Source: Zingiber officinale (taxonomy: Eukaryota; Streptophyta; Magnoliopsida; Zingiberales; Zingiberaceae). Taken from it: a stretch of 64,000 nucleotides of DNA. The DNA lies in assembly GCF_018446385.1 (NCBI RefSeq), contig NC_055999.1, positions 82,785,859-82,849,858 on the forward strand, read 5' to 3'. Under the pieces are notes generated by a model. It did not search any database, had not been told where the DNA came from, and worked only from the letters and a program-made list of their open reading frames with translations. Below, piece by piece: positions 10,491 through 22,307 of the stretch (the first letter of the stretch is position 1; every line of letters starts with the position of its first letter). Made by a program: the position numbers and the translations under genes.

Positions 10491-11434
10491 GACGCCAGGC
10501 GGCCCCTGGAAGGTTTACGGCGTCTCCCGCCGGCCGCCCGACCCCACAGCCCATGGCGCCGTCGTCTCAGCCACCGTCTCCCATGTCCAGTGCGACGCCC
10601 TCGACCGCGACGACGCCTGCGCGTAACTCGCCCCGCTCACCGACGTCACCAACATCTTCTACATCGCGAGGTCAGTTGAGCTACGGAGGTCGAGAACCGC
10701 GCCGCCAACGCCGCGATACTCCGCAACGTCCTCGCCGCGGTGGTCCCTTGCGCGCCCAACCTCTGCGACTGCCACGTATGCCTCCAGACAGGTCGCAACC
10801 ACTGCCTGGGCCCGTTCGAAGACATGGGCCGAGTGGAGCCGCACGACCCCCATACCGCGAGGAGCTCCCCGGCCTTCCCGCCCCCAATTTATTTCTACTA
10901 CGACCTAGAGGACGTGCAGCCGAAGGAGACGAATAGGGCGATGGTGGAGGGAAGAGGGATGATCAGGTCATCGGTGCACCGGCCGACGACCATCTTCGGC
11001 TTCTCGCCGACGAGCCAGACGAACCTGCTGTGCACGCTGTGCGTGTACGTGTCCATCTGCCGACGGGAGGGAAGCCGCAGCGGTGGCCGTACACCAAGGT
11101 TTCGTGGGAAGGATTCAGCGACTCGTCGGAAGCGGACCTGATCGCGGAGCAGCATATATGAGCGGTGGTGGTGCCGGCGGCGAATAACGAGGCGTTCAAC
11201 TGCAGCAACGGCCAAAGGGGATGTGTTCGAGTGGAAGCATCTGTGGAGGGAGATGGCAGCGGCGTACGAGGTGGGGTGGATGGGGTAGAGGGGCACGACA
11301 GTCGGTTTAAGCTGGCGGAGGCGATGAAGGGGAGAGAAGGGGCGTGGGAGGCGACGGTGCGTGAGAAGGGGCTGGTGGAGAGTGACCCTGCTCCGAGGTT
11401 CTCGAGGAGGACTGAACGATGCCTAAGTCCTTAA
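10491..11434 (+). pseudogene. PRISE-family gene, 3' part, frameshifted
   Basis: It continues the gene after the Copia element: ETPGGPWKVYGVSRRP, then QCDALDRDDACA and a TAA (10624). LAPLTDVTNIFYIARS follows in the same frame. A frameshift near 10685 leads to ENRAANAAILRNVL, CAPNL, HVCLQTGRNHCLGPF, YFYYDLEDV, and SSVHRPTTIFGFSPTS, a hallmark of the family. Another shift near 11075 leads to KVSWEGFSDSSEADLIAEQ, a TGA (11159), NNEAFNCSNG, and finally LAEAMKGREGAWEATVREKG. From memory of Digitalis 5-beta-reductase, the catalytic pair is Lys in TGxKHY and Tyr in FYYxLED; here Lys is Asn (TGRNHC) and Tyr remains. Several lesions besides the insertion show that the locus is a pseudogene. GC content is high throughout. 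Confidence 0.87.
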
Positions 11435-11951
11435 AATTGAAGAAGAAAGAGAGTCCCTCCTTTCGCTTATCACTGTCCTTTTATATTTTTTTTTCTGTGA
11501 ATCCTTCGTCTTCCTTTTATCCTTTTATCTTCTTCTTGGCTTAATTAATGAACAGTAAATTTTGTTGGTTATAGAAATTAATTGTAATACATACATATAA
11601 TTAATATATAAATATGATATTATTAAAATATTTTTGATAATGATTTACAAAATATATTTTAACGGATTAGATTCTAACCATTTAACATTATTCATTAATG
11701 AAATTAGAATAAATGAGGAGAAATGTCATTTTACTTCTATTGAATGTTCCTCTTCTTTAAGCACTTATGAGCAAATGATATGTGTTTAATGCAGGATATA
11801 TAAGCAGTGTCGGGGGATGTTTTCCTTGAGTCACAAGGATTTTAGGTTTCCCAATCGACACTATATATACCTGAGTTATGACTTGGCTATCTAAGTCGGT
11901 GGAACAGAGTAAAGAGATCAGACATGTACATGCATTCGATCAGCTTATTAT
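11435..11951. other. AT-rich flank, possible left end of the old gypsy host element
   Basis: No gene is visible. TGTCGGGGGATG at 11818 resembles the start of a gypsy LTR, and the DNA joins 21122 once the 9.2-kb gypsy insertion is removed. That would make 11818-21900 the LTR and leader of the element whose Gag appears at 41754. No partner LTR is in the window to prove it. Confidence 0.3.
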
Positions 11952-12130
11952 TGTAACGACCCGCCTCCTACTGACTAGGCTGCGAGGCCGGTCGCTACAG
12001 TTATGCTGTGCTGGACTATTAATGCGGAATGAAAACTGGCTAATTTAAAATTTTACTGAACTAAATGCTGTAAAGTTTAACTTAGTGTTCTGGTGTACCT
12101 AGGAGTTGTACACATGCTAGGGGAGGTGTT

Positions 12131-12480
12131 TACAACTGATAATAAACTTCGGATCGATCCACAGACCGATCTACTAATACTGGCACGGTAGGAAACTTCG
12201 GATCGTTCAACCGACCGATCCACAAACTACACTGCAATTCTGTACGCTGCTGGATCGGTCTGGATCGGTCAATGAGACCGATCGGTGGCTTACTGATCGG
12301 TCTGCTGACCGATCGGTGAGCCATTTTCTTTCGCGACCCATCTCCTAATCGATCCACCGACCGATCAGAGACTCCCTGATCGGTCTACCGACCGATCAGA
12401 GACTCCCTGATCGGTCTACCGACCGATCAGAGACTCCCTGATCGGTCTGCTGACCGATCAGGGGTTTCTGATTTCGTATC
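12131..12480. repeat. GATCGGTC/GACCGATC palindrome array in the left gypsy LTR
   Basis: Inverted units of the type GATCGGTCTACCGACCGATC recur. At 12364-12470 they form a near-perfect tandem repeat of about 37 bp ('agagactccct' plus the palindrome). The partner LTR has a shorter, different version at 18977-19245. Confidence 0.85.
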
Positions 12481-14111
12481 CGACCCCTGATATCAGCACT
12501 GATGCATGCCAAAGTCATTACACAACACTATAAAAGCTAAGAGAAACATTCTACTAGGTAATGACTAACATACTAAATATGATTAAGGCATAGAATACTA
12601 ATTCATGGCATGTAAACATATGGAAACCAAAACTAACAAGGTTTTAAACTTTTTTCTTGCTAACTAATAGAAACATAAGGTAACGCTTGCTATAAGTACT
12701 AATGCATACTGAACACATTCTAAATGCATAATAAAATAAAACTAGATCCCTAGGATCTTTATTCCAGTTCCTTCCACACACATCTTGATCTGCATTGACC
12801 TCCAGCTTCCACTGCTAGTCCATTTTCCTTTTACCTGTATCTATAGTATAAGGAAAATAGTATCTGTAAGCTAAAAAGCTTAGTAAGAAACCATCTACCT
12901 CACTAAAACATGCATACGATGCAAATATGATTTTAAATCATGCTGGTTGAAAAGATATGCTAAGTATACTGAATAAACTAAACATGGCATGACATATCTA
13001 AAGCTGAACATGATATCAATCACATGGTATCAATTAAGAACTAAGCTGATACTAAAAACTGAGCTACTGCTAGGACTGTACTGAATTCACGAACTAATTT
13101 GTGAAAGGTTGAAAACCATATACATATAGTAAGTGAAAATACTAAACATGCTGCTGATGGGCCCTGACAACTGTACTTGCTGTGCGTGCATCCCTAACTA
13201 GACCCGGGATTACAAGTTCCGAATCTAGTAGGGTTTACTAGGTTAGCTAAACCTAGGGACGACTATGGGAGCCCAACCCAATGGATATCTAATCCAGTAC
13301 AGTGCCACTGAAAAGTAAAATACTGAAATAGCTAATACTATTTTGCTGAATCTAGGTTATCTAAACCTAGAACTAGGTTGTCTGAACCTAGAGGCGACTG
13401 TGGGATCTAGTCTCGTAAAAGCTGAAATAAAACTGATCATGCTAATTAACATGTTCTATGGCATTTAACTAAATGCCCACTGTATCATAAGGCTGTGCTA
13501 GGCATTTTATCGAGCATTTGGCGCTCTCTAACTCTCCTCGCGATCAGGGAGACCACCTCTAGGCACCCAGCAACGTCTAAACCCCTATCTACAGAGGATA
13601 CACGTGCTCGGCCCATCTAGAGATGCTCACTAATCCCTAAATCTGTGAGAAGGGTTAAAATACACACTATATGCTGACAAAATTCAATAAAACTAATCTA
13701 ATGCATAAAAGAAAACACGCGAGAGCTACTTATACTGCAGGTGAGGGGTTTCTTACTTCCCGCGTGTAGTTCCTTACAAATCTGATCGCTAGGTTTCCGG
13801 TGGAGATGATCTTCTCGACGATCCGCTCGCGTCTACATGTTCTTCTCGCGAAGGGGAACGTCCTCGTATCGAAGATCTCGCCGGAAGAAGTTCCCTTGGC
13901 CCTTGGGGCTTGGTGTGCCGCGCGTGAGGAAGAGGAGAAGAAGGGAGAGGCGGCGGTGGTGTTGGGTCTCGGTGGAAAAGATTTTGCCGAAACAAAAAAT
14001 TAAAACCTAAACTTAATATCCACCTAATTAATTCCTATTTCTGTTAGAGAATTAATTTAGCTAAAACAATTATAAATATAATTGTTTCTCTTTCCTTTCA
14101 GCACACCCCTG

Positions 14112-14192
14112 CTGGGGCCTCCTGGCTAGCCGGATTCACTTAAGTCCCGGTTCGGTCCAAGGTCACGGGTTCGATCCCCCGCGTACGCTATT
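14112..14192 (+). repeat. tRNA-like (pol III A/B box-like) stretch in the gypsy LTR
   Basis: TGGCTAGCCGGA resembles an A box (one base short), and ACGGGTTCGATCCCCCGC contains a B box (GGTTCGATCCC) about 35 bp later. The same sequence is at 20919-20995 in the other LTR. There is no complete cloverleaf, so it is not a functional tRNA gene. An old SINE or tRNA fragment incorporated in the LTR is likely. Confidence 0.5.
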
Positions 14193-14341
14193 TACTACGC
14201 GTCTAATTGTTTTTGCTACTTCCGCTACTCGGAAAATTCCGTAAAAATATTCTAAAATTTCAGAAAAATAATAGAATATTTCTAAAAATAATTTGAGAAT
14301 TTTCCGGTAACCCCCATACCTTATAAAAGTTCGTCTCGAAC

Positions 14342-14527
14342 TTAGAATAACTCTGGTACTTCTATCTCCTTGTCACTAAGTTGCCTCTTTTCTGTGTGAG
14401 TGTGCCAAATGACTTTGACTAATGATACTTCCTTGTTCCGTAATTTCTTAACCGCTCGGTCTATTATCCGAATAGGCCGACTATCATTGAGGTCTTCACG
14501 GATCTGTACCAACCGGGGCTCAATCAC
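14342..14527 (-). pseudogene. Gypsy integrase C-terminus with chromodomain
   Basis: The frame reads RPIRIIDRAVKKLRNKEV, then SLVKVIWHTHTEKRQ and VPELF, matching the usual chromodomain pattern of chromovirus integrases (P.RILDR...LRN.EV.LVKV.W) that helps target insertion to particular chromatin. Small lesions surround it. Confidence 0.75.
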
Positions 14528-15560
14528 TTGGGTGGCATCTGGGATGCTTCAGCATAGAGACATGAAATACGTTGTGGACGGCTGACATTTCTGGGGTAGC
14601 TCTAGCTCATATGCTACCTTGCCCACTCTTTTGCTGATAAGGTATGGTCCCACATATCCGGGACTAAGTTTGCCCTTCTTCCCAAAACGCATCACTCCCT
14701 TCATGGGAGCTACTCGAGGAATTATCCCCAGTGAAAACTCTAAGGGTCTGCTACGTGTATCAGCATAGCTTTTCTGACGACTCTGATGTATAGCTGCTGT
14801 GGTATCGCTACTAGATCTGTCTGAAGTTCTAGTTCTTTCTTTCCACTCTCATACCACCAGATTGGAGATCTACACCTCCGCCATAGAGAGCTTCATAAGG
14901 TGCCATGCCAATTGACCCGATAGCTGTTGTTGTATGCAAATTCGGCTAAGCTCGGATATTTGCACCAACTTCCTTGAAGTCTAGGGCACACGCTTGGAGC
15001 ATATCTTGATGCACTGATTTACTCGCTCCGTCGACCATCCCTGAGGATGGAATGTCTTGAACTTTAACTTAGTGCCCAACGCTAACTGTACACACTCCCG
15101 AAGTGTGATGAATATCTCTGTCTGAAATGATGGTTCGTGGGACTCCATGTAGTCGGACTCACGGAGATACAACCGAGCTAGCTTCTCCATGGAGTAGGAT
15201 ATCTTGATAGCTAAGAAGTGGGTGATTTAGTCAACTGTCGACTATTACCCGGATGGCGTCAAAACCATTCGTGGTTCCGGTCCACTATGAAATCCATAGA
15301 GATATCCTCCCACTTCCATTCTGGAATCTGAATAGGCTGGCTTGACCCTCTGACAGGTGAGGAGATGCTAACATATCTGGCGATGTCTCGCTCATCCCGG
15401 GCCACCAAAATCGGTTCTTGGTCTTGATACATTTTGGGAACTGGATGCATCGCATAGGAAGTCTTGTGAGCCTCATCTAAAATCATCTCCGTAGCTCCTC
15501 CCGATCGCACAGTCTGTCACCAAAATACAACACCCGCTATCGGACACTCTGAATTCTCTA
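14528..15560 (-). pseudogene. Gypsy integrase core and zinc-binding region, frameshifted
   Basis: Pieces in different frames: near 15190-14981 a catalytic-core stretch (FHPQGWSTERVNQCI, from the family's FHPQTDGQSERVNQ), and at 15510-15259 the N-terminal part (EAHKTSYAMHPVPKMYQD, then WKWEDISMDFIV). Integrase inserts the cDNA; this copy cannot work because of multiple frameshifts. Confidence 0.75.
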
Positions 15561-16327
15561 CTTTGATTCCGCTAGCCCTTGCTTGATTTTCTGAATTTCA
15601 GGTGCTGACTGAATATCACCAAGCAAGGTAGACTCTAAGGTCATAGTAGAGAGCTGTCCAACGATGAGTTCGAGACCGAAATCTACGATCTCCTTCTGTA
15701 GGGGCGGTGACATGGCTGAATACTGGATTTTCTGCTAAGTGCGTCGGCTACCTTATTGGCTTTCCTGGATGGTAGACGATATCTATATTGTAGTCTTTGA
15801 CCAGCTCAAGCCATCTGCGTTGTCGCATATTCGGATCCTTCGTGAGTACTTGAGACTCGATGATCTGTATACACTCTGCACCGAGCTCCATATAAGTAAT
15901 GTCTCCAAATTTTGAGAGCGAACACTACTCGCAAGCTCAAGGTCATGAGTAGGGTAATTCTTCTCATAATCCTTGAGTTGTCGGAGGCATGGCGATCACC
16001 TTGCCATTTTGCATCGATCGCTCCTAGTCCCAACTTAGAGGCATCACTATAGATGTCAAAGCTGGTGTTGTCTAGTAGAGCCAAAATGGGACTGGTCAAT
16101 CTCCTTTTAGCTCGCTGACCGAGTCCTCAACCAGAAATTTTAAGAGCTGTTAGTGGGGAGGCTATCTGGAGAAGTCCTCTACAAACTTTCTGTAATATCA
16201 ATCTCAGAAAGCTCCCGATTTCATTGGCGTTCTTAGGTCTCTTCCAGTTACTTCTATCTTTCTGGGATCTACCATAATACCATCCTTTGAGATGATGTGA
16301 CCGAGAGGACACTGATCTAGCCAAAAT
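15561..16327 (-). pseudogene. Gypsy RNase H region, frameshifted
   Basis: [15 protein letters not shown] (about 16060) is the start of the RNase H domain with its first catalytic Asp, and CRVYTDHR comes later. Upstream pieces match the RT connection (FYRKF..I.. and PLTAL type sequence near 16140-16200). The frame is broken several times. Confidence 0.75.
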
Positions 16328-17308
16328 TCACATTTCGTGAACTTGGCGTATAGTTGGTGAAGGGTCCGCAATACTAGTTTCAGGTGCTCTGAGTTCTTCC
16401 TGAGTTTCTGAGTAGATAAGAATGTCATCGATAAACACAATAACAAACTTATCTAAATACTCCCTGAATACTCTGTTCATGAGATTCATGAATGTAGCTG
16501 GAGCATTGGTCACGCCAAAGGGCATGACTACGAACTCGTAGTGTCTAAATGTTGTCTTGGGTATATCCCCTTCTTTAACCTTTACCTGATGATAACCTGA
16601 TCTGAGATCTATCTTAGAGAACACTACTGCTCCCTTCAGCTGGTCGAACAGGTCATCGATTCTGGGAAGGGGATACCTGTTCTTGATCGTGACTTGGTTC
16701 AGTGATCTGTAGTCTATGCACAGTCGCATGCTTCCATCCTTCTTCTTCACGAACAATACAGGCGCTCCCCATGGTGAATGACTCGGGCGTATGAAACCCT
16801 TGTCAAGCAGCTCCTGAAGTTCCTTCAGTTCTGCTGGAGCCATGCGATAAGGCGCTTTGGAGATAGGGTTTGTACCGGGAATGAGCTCTATCTCAAAGTC
16901 AATCTCCCTGTCTGGTGCTAAGCCTGGTAACTCTTCAGGGAAGACTGCTGGGTAGTCACATACGACTCGAACCTCTGCTAGCTGTTGGTTCTTGTCCTGG
17001 CTGGCGTTGACTACGTGTGCTAGGAATCCTGTACATCCTGAATCCAGTAGCTTCTGTGCTTTCATAGCTGAGAGAAACTTCTTGGCCTTTCTCTTTGGTT
17101 CCCCGCTGTATTCAAATTGCACTGCCGCTTCAGGTTGGAAGATGACTTTCTGTTTACGACACTCTATGGTAGCACCGTATCTGATCAGAAAGTCCATTCC
17201 AAAGATAACGTCATAGTCGGTCATCTCTAGCACTATCAGATCACAAAAGAGCTCTCTGTCGCTCTGAGCCGGTGCGTGGATGCCATGATCTCTCAAGGTA
17301 GTGGTCAA
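16328..17308 (-). pseudogene. Gypsy protease end and reverse transcriptase (326 open codons)
   Basis: The longest open piece of this element. [18 protein letters not shown] is the region after the aspartic protease. RT follows: [93 protein letters not shown], and the catalytic box FIDDILIYS. The RT palm and fingers look complete, but the frame ends in unrelated residues after a shift near 16400. Confidence 0.92.
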
Positions 17309-18543
17309 AACCAGAGTACCTCGAGGGTATTTCTAATTTTTGGAGAACAACTCGGCTATATATGAATGAGTTGCCCGATCAAATAGAAGCACTATCTTGT
17401 AAAATGCTAATCGACTGTGACAATCGAGGCATTAGCTCGTCCTCTCCGGTGAGTGAGTAGATCCTCGCATTTGCCGTGGAGGGGCTTCTAATCGCCCGCC
17501 GATAAGTGGACCTTCTAGGCGGCTGCATCGATATAACGGAGTTGGGTGGCTGCATCGAATCTGCGTGGTGAGGAAGACCGGTCTTGTTTGGGCCTCTTGG
17601 CCATGTGCCCTTCTTGTCCACATTCAAAGCATCTCGTGTGCCCTTGCGACAAACCCCTGGGTGGAGTTTCCCACAAGTAGCACACTTTGGATAACCGGGT
17701 CGCTTGCTAGATGGTCCTCCTTTTGGGTCACTCCGTGATTGTAGTTCCCTTTCGAGTTAGAGTTGTGGCCTTGTTGTTTTTGAGTGTGAGAGTTTTCTTG
17801 GCCTTTGGACTCGAGGAGACTTGCTTCTTTATCCTGTTCCGGTAATGCTCTGTGGTCAAGGCACCGCTCACTAACTCCTCGTGGTTTGTGGCCTATGTAT
17901 GCCACCAGCCACGTTCATCGCTATCTCCGGCCTCGGCATCTTGAGCATCAACCGGATTCCTTCTCTAGCTCTGGGCATAGACGAGCCAACTGTTGAATTT
18001 CTTCACGGCTTCCTCAATCGAAAGGTTGCCCGAAACTCGGTGAACTCGTCGTGGTGGCGGTTTGTAACCGTATGTGAAAGAACTCCTCGAAGAATTCCTT
18101 CTCAAAGTCAGCCCATGACATCCGGTTCATCGGGCGCCGTTCCGATTCTTTCCCACCACATGCGTGCGTCTCTGTCAAGGAGGCACACTTCACCTTCTCG
18201 TGTTACGGCCGTCCGAAGCTCCATGCTCTCCAGTGTTTTGAACCATGCTTGTGCATCCCATGGTTCACTAGTGCCGAGAAGTTCTCTGGCTTGACCCGCT
18301 GGATCGAGATAGGCTTCCTTTCTTGGCTCAGCTGCTCGGACTGCTGGTGCTGGTACTGGTACTGGCGCTCGGGGTGACTGTGGGGGTGTTCTGCCGATTA
18401 GCCTTTAAGGTGGCTATTTCTGTCGCTGTTTAGCTAGCTGCTGCTGAGCCACTAATGCTGTAAGGTTGGGGAGGCACTGAACTACCTGCCTCTTGCTGGG
18501 GCTCAGTAGCTAGTGCCCTTCTAGCTGGGCGTCCTCGTGCCAT
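17309..18543 (-). pseudogene. Gypsy gag, frameshifted
   Basis: A start codon (ATG complement at 18541-18543) opens MARGRPARRALATEP, a typical Tekay-like Gag start. The capsid region follows in several frames, then a CCHC-type knuckle region (pieces at 17624-17905 and 17432-17623, including the HMAKR-like remnant 'GTWPRGPNK'). Stops and shifts abound. Confidence 0.7.
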
Positions 18544-18759
18544 TGCTAAAGACATAGAGGACAGAACATGAATAACTATTACAATCATAATTGTATAACT
18601 ATCGTTATCATGTTATATACTATCACATACTATCATGCAGCAGTTTATCTATAAACATGATCCATAACAAGGAAACAGAAAGCATAAATAAAGTAGAGGT
18701 ATTCTTACTTGGAAGTTGTAGGTTCAATGCTGATGTGTGTGTAGGAAGTATGGAACACT

Positions 18760-18771
18760 GCTCTGATACCA
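18760..18771 (-). other. Primer-binding site of the gypsy element
   Basis: GCTCTGATACCA on the plus strand is TGGTATCAGAGC on the element strand, 3 bp from the LTR at 18775. Confidence 0.85.
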
Positions 18772-18774
18772 CTC

Positions 18775-21116
18775 TGTAACGACCCGCCTCCTACTGACTA
18801 GGCTGCGAGGCCGGTCGCTACAGTTATGCTGTGCTGGACTATTAATGCGGAATGAAAACTGGCTAATTTAAAATTTTACTGAACTAAATGCTGTAATGTT
18901 TAACTTAGTGTTCTGGGTGTACCTAGGAGTTATACACATGCTAGGGGAGGTGTTTACAACTGATAATAAACTTTGGATCGATCCACAGACCGATCCACTG
19001 ATACTGGCACGGTGGGAAACTCCGGATCGTTCAACCGACCGATCCATAAACTACATGCTGGATCGGTCCGCCGTCGATCCGGTGGTCCTCGATCGGTCAA
19101 TAAGACGATCGGTGGCTCTTGATCGATCTGCGACCGATCGGTGAGCCATTTTTCTTTCGCTAGGACTCCGGATCGATCAACCGACTGATCGATAAACTAC
19201 GCTGCAATCCTGTACTCTGCTGGATCGGTCTGTCGACCGATCGAGCTGGTCCCTGATATCAGCACTGATGCGTGCCAAAGTCATTACACAACACTATAAA
19301 AGCTAAGAGAAACATTCTACTAGGTAATGGCTAACATACTAAACATGATTAAGGCATAGAATACTAATTCATGGCATGTAAACATATGGAAACCAAAACT
19401 AACAAGGTTTTAAACTGTTTTCTTGCTAACTAACAGAAACATAAGGTAACGCTTGCTATAAGTACTAATGCATACTGAACACGTTCTAAATGCATAATAA
19501 AATAAAACTAGATCCCTAGGATCTTTATTCCAGTTCCTTCCACACACATCTTGATCTGCATTGACCTCCAGCTTCCACTGCTAGTCCATTTTCCTTTTAC
19601 CTGTATCTGCAGTATAAGGAAAATAGTATCTGTAAGCTAAAAAGCTTAGTAAGAAACCATCTACCTCACTAAAACATGCATACGATGCAAATATGATTTT
19701 AAATCATGCTGGTTGAAAAGATATGCTAAGTATACTGAATAAACTAAACATGGCATGACATATAAGGATACAATCATGGCATATCTAAAGCTGAACATGA
19801 TATCAATCACATGGTATCAATTAAGAACTAAGCTGATACTAAAAACTGAGCTACTGCTAGGACTGTACTGAATTCACGAACTAATTTGTGAAAGGTTGAA
19901 AACTATATACATATAGTAAGTGAAAATACTAAACATGCTGTTGATGGGCCCTGACAACTGTACTTGCTGTGCGCGCATCCCTAACTAGACCCGGGATTGC
20001 AAGTTCCGAATCTAGTAGGGTTTACTAGGTTAGCTAAACCTAGGGACGACTATGAGAGCCCAACCCAATGGATATCTAATCCAGTACAGTGCCACTGAAA
20101 AGTAAAATACTGAAATAGCTAATACTATTTTGCTGAATCTAGGTTATCTGAACCTAGAACTAGGTTGTCTGAACCTAGAGGCAACTGTGGGAGCCCACCC
20201 ATTTGGACATCTAGTCTCGTAAAAGCTGAAATAAAACTGATCATGCTAATTAACATGTTCTATGGCATTTAACTAAATGCCCACTGTATCATAAGGCTGT
20301 GCTAGGCATTTTGTCGAGCATTTGGCGCTCTCTAACTCTCCTTGCGATCAGGGAGACCACCTCTAGGCACCCAGCAGCGTCTAAACCCCTATCTACAGAG
20401 GATACACGTGCTCGGCCCATCTAGAGATGCTCACTAATCCCTAAATCTGTGAGAAGGGTTAAAATACACACTATATGCTGACAAAATTCAATAAAACTAA
20501 TCTAATACATAAAAGAAAACACGCGAGAGCTACTTATACTGCAGGTGAGGGGTTTCTTACTTCCTGCGTGTAGTTCCTTACAAATCTGATCGCTAGGTTT
20601 CCGATGGAGATGATCTTCTCGACGATCCGCTCGCGTCTACGTGTTCTTCTCGCGAAGGGGAACGTCCTCGTATCGAAGATCTCGCCGGAAGAAGTTCCCT
20701 TGGCCCTTTGGGCTTGGTGTGCCGCGCGTGAGGAAGAGGAGAAGAAGGGAGAGGCGGCGGTGGTGTTGGGTCTCGGTGGAAAAGATTTTGCCGAAACAAA
20801 AAAATTAAAACCTAAACTTAATATCCACCTAATTAATTCCTATTTCTATTAGAGAATTAATTTAGCTAAAATAATTATAAATATAATTGTTTCTCTTTCC
20901 TTTCAGCACACCCCTGCTGGGGCCTCCTGGCTAGCCGGATTCACTTAAGTCCCGGTTCGGTCCAAGGTCACGGGTTCGATCCCCCGCGTACGCTATTTAC
21001 GCGTCTAATTGTTTTTGCTACTTCCGCTACTCGGAAAATTCCGTAAAAATATTCTAAAATTTCAGAAAAATAATAGAATATTTCTAAAAATAATTTGAGA
21101 ATTTTCGGACGTTACA
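18775..21116 (-). repeat. 5' LTR (right copy) of the gypsy element
   Basis: 2342 bp with perfect inverted ends TGTAACG/CGTTACA. It matches the left LTR except for point changes, small indels (for example an extra ~30 bp near 19760) and a much shorter palindrome array. Confidence 0.92.
18977..19245. repeat. GATCGGTC palindrome array in the right gypsy LTR
   Basis: Fewer and more degraded GATCGGTC/GACCGATC units than at 12131-12480; the three ~37-bp tandem units of the left LTR are missing. Confidence 0.8.
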
Positions 21117-21121
21117 ATTAT

Positions 21122-21900
21122 AACCCACTCGGGTAGGTCGACAAACCTTAATGGTTACGACATTAGTGGATGACTTGCTATGCTTAGTCAGCTCGCTTAC
21201 GACCGATAAGCTTAGGGGTTATATATTTTCTAACATTGACCTAGACTACGACTACTACCTCATCTTTTAGATTGACTTATTGATGCCACATGACACCCAC
21301 TGCGAATCGCCACATCACAAGCCTCCATCTTTAATCCAGTCAAAGAAGGTATGAGCCCGACTAACTGGAGATTTTGAACCTGATTATTTCTGTCACGTGG
21401 AGAGAGAGAATTTGCTACACTTATTGCTACGTAAACCAAGGGATCCGTGCATTTAATGAGGCGTGTCGCTCATTAATGAAATGTGTCATTATTGGTGGCG
21501 TGCTACTCTCATTGGACAAATAACTTTACAGTTGTTGCATACGAAGTTAGGGGCACATCAAGTGATGTGACTGACTGCGGTTAGAAATCACAAACATGAA
21601 TGATGATGTAGTGAGGGCCCCTCACTGGCTGCGAACCATCCGACGACCCTAGATAAATCCCGCCAATTGTGATCCGATGACTACTGTCGAGGAGTCAAAG
21701 GCATATTAGGGTTTTTGAGTGTTTGCCATCCCTCCCACTTCGTCTTGCACTAATCTCCGTCTACATTTCTGGTGATTTTGTCCCTTCTTCGTCTTCAGTG
21801 GTCCCTTATTCTCATGTAAGTCTTCCCTTCTACATGTCCTTTTCTAACTTCCAGTATTTAGAATTCCTCCAAATCCTTTAAATTTCTACGACCTCTGATG
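21122..21900 (+). other. 5' leader of the old gypsy-type host element
   Basis: No long frame is visible. It is contiguous with 41757 once element d is removed, and that junction falls at an ATG followed by a Gag frame. The CT-rich stretch at 21720-21840 and a GTAAG donor-like site at 21817 suggest an untranslated leader, perhaps with an intron. Assignment to the host element is inference from continuity. Confidence 0.45.
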
Positions 21901-22287
21901 TGTTGGATCGTAAAGATGCTAGAAGGGGGAGGGGTGAATAGCGTTCATCGAAAATCGCAAGTTAAAATGAGTCATGCAGTGGAATAAAGAAAAATAAAGA
22001 CAATGCTAACAAGCTAAGTTTTACTTGGTTTGGAGCTTGTATCGACTCCTACTCCAAGACCCACGATCATCGATCACTTTCGTTAGACAATCACTATTAG
22101 TTCGAATAATGAGTTACACAGATTGAGTACAAGACTAAAAATTGTTACCGACAAATAGAAAGGAAATTGAAATCTTTCGTTCTTCAAACTTCAAAGTAGT
22201 CTTTCGGTGTCATCGGAGCTTTTTTGGAGCAGCACGCAAGAATAAAACTTGTAGCAGATGTTATTCTAAAGTTGCTGGTCAAAGACC

Positions 22288-22297
22288 TTTATATAGG
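22288..22297 (-). promoter_or_regulatory. TATA box of the element-d LTR
   Basis: CCTATATAAA on the minus strand. The same box is at 39257-39266 in the other LTR. The GGCGCC array starts about 10 bp upstream on the element strand. Confidence 0.7.
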
Positions 22298-22307
22298 CCC
22301 ATTCCAT

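Larger units (their letters stand above)
11952..14310 (-). repeat. 3' LTR (left copy) of the gypsy element
   Basis: About 2359 bp, closely similar to 18775-21116. The inner end is damaged: TTTTCCGGTAACCCCC replaces the expected ...CGGACGTTACA next to the purine tract. Two overlapping frames at 13789-14003 are open on both strands in each LTR copy; I regard them as GC-rich U3 DNA, not genes. Confidence 0.9.
11952..21116 (-). mobile_element. Ty3/gypsy chromovirus (Tekay/Del-like), full-length but decayed
   Basis: 9165 bp, flanked by ATTAT (11947-11951, 21117-21121). The right LTR has the perfect inverted ends TGTAACG...CGTTACA. The PBS complement abuts the right LTR, so the element reads right to left: gag, protease, RT, RNase H, integrase with chromodomain. 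That is the Ty3/gypsy order, and the C-terminal chromodomain places it in the chromoviruses. Frameshifts and stops make it inactive. Its LTRs are unusually long and carry a palindrome array and a tRNA-like stretch. Confidence 0.93.

Noticed and set aside
13789-14003. 67-68-codon frames on both strands, repeated at 20593-20852
   Set aside because: Same reason: paired LTR copies of the gypsy element, GC-rich, no domain.
14112-14192. A functional tRNA gene
   Set aside because: B-box-like and A-box-like motifs are present, but no acceptor stem or complete cloverleaf can be drawn, and it lies in an LTR.
17881-18294. 137-codon plus-strand frame as a gene
   Set aside because: It is the complement of the gypsy gag region on the minus strand.
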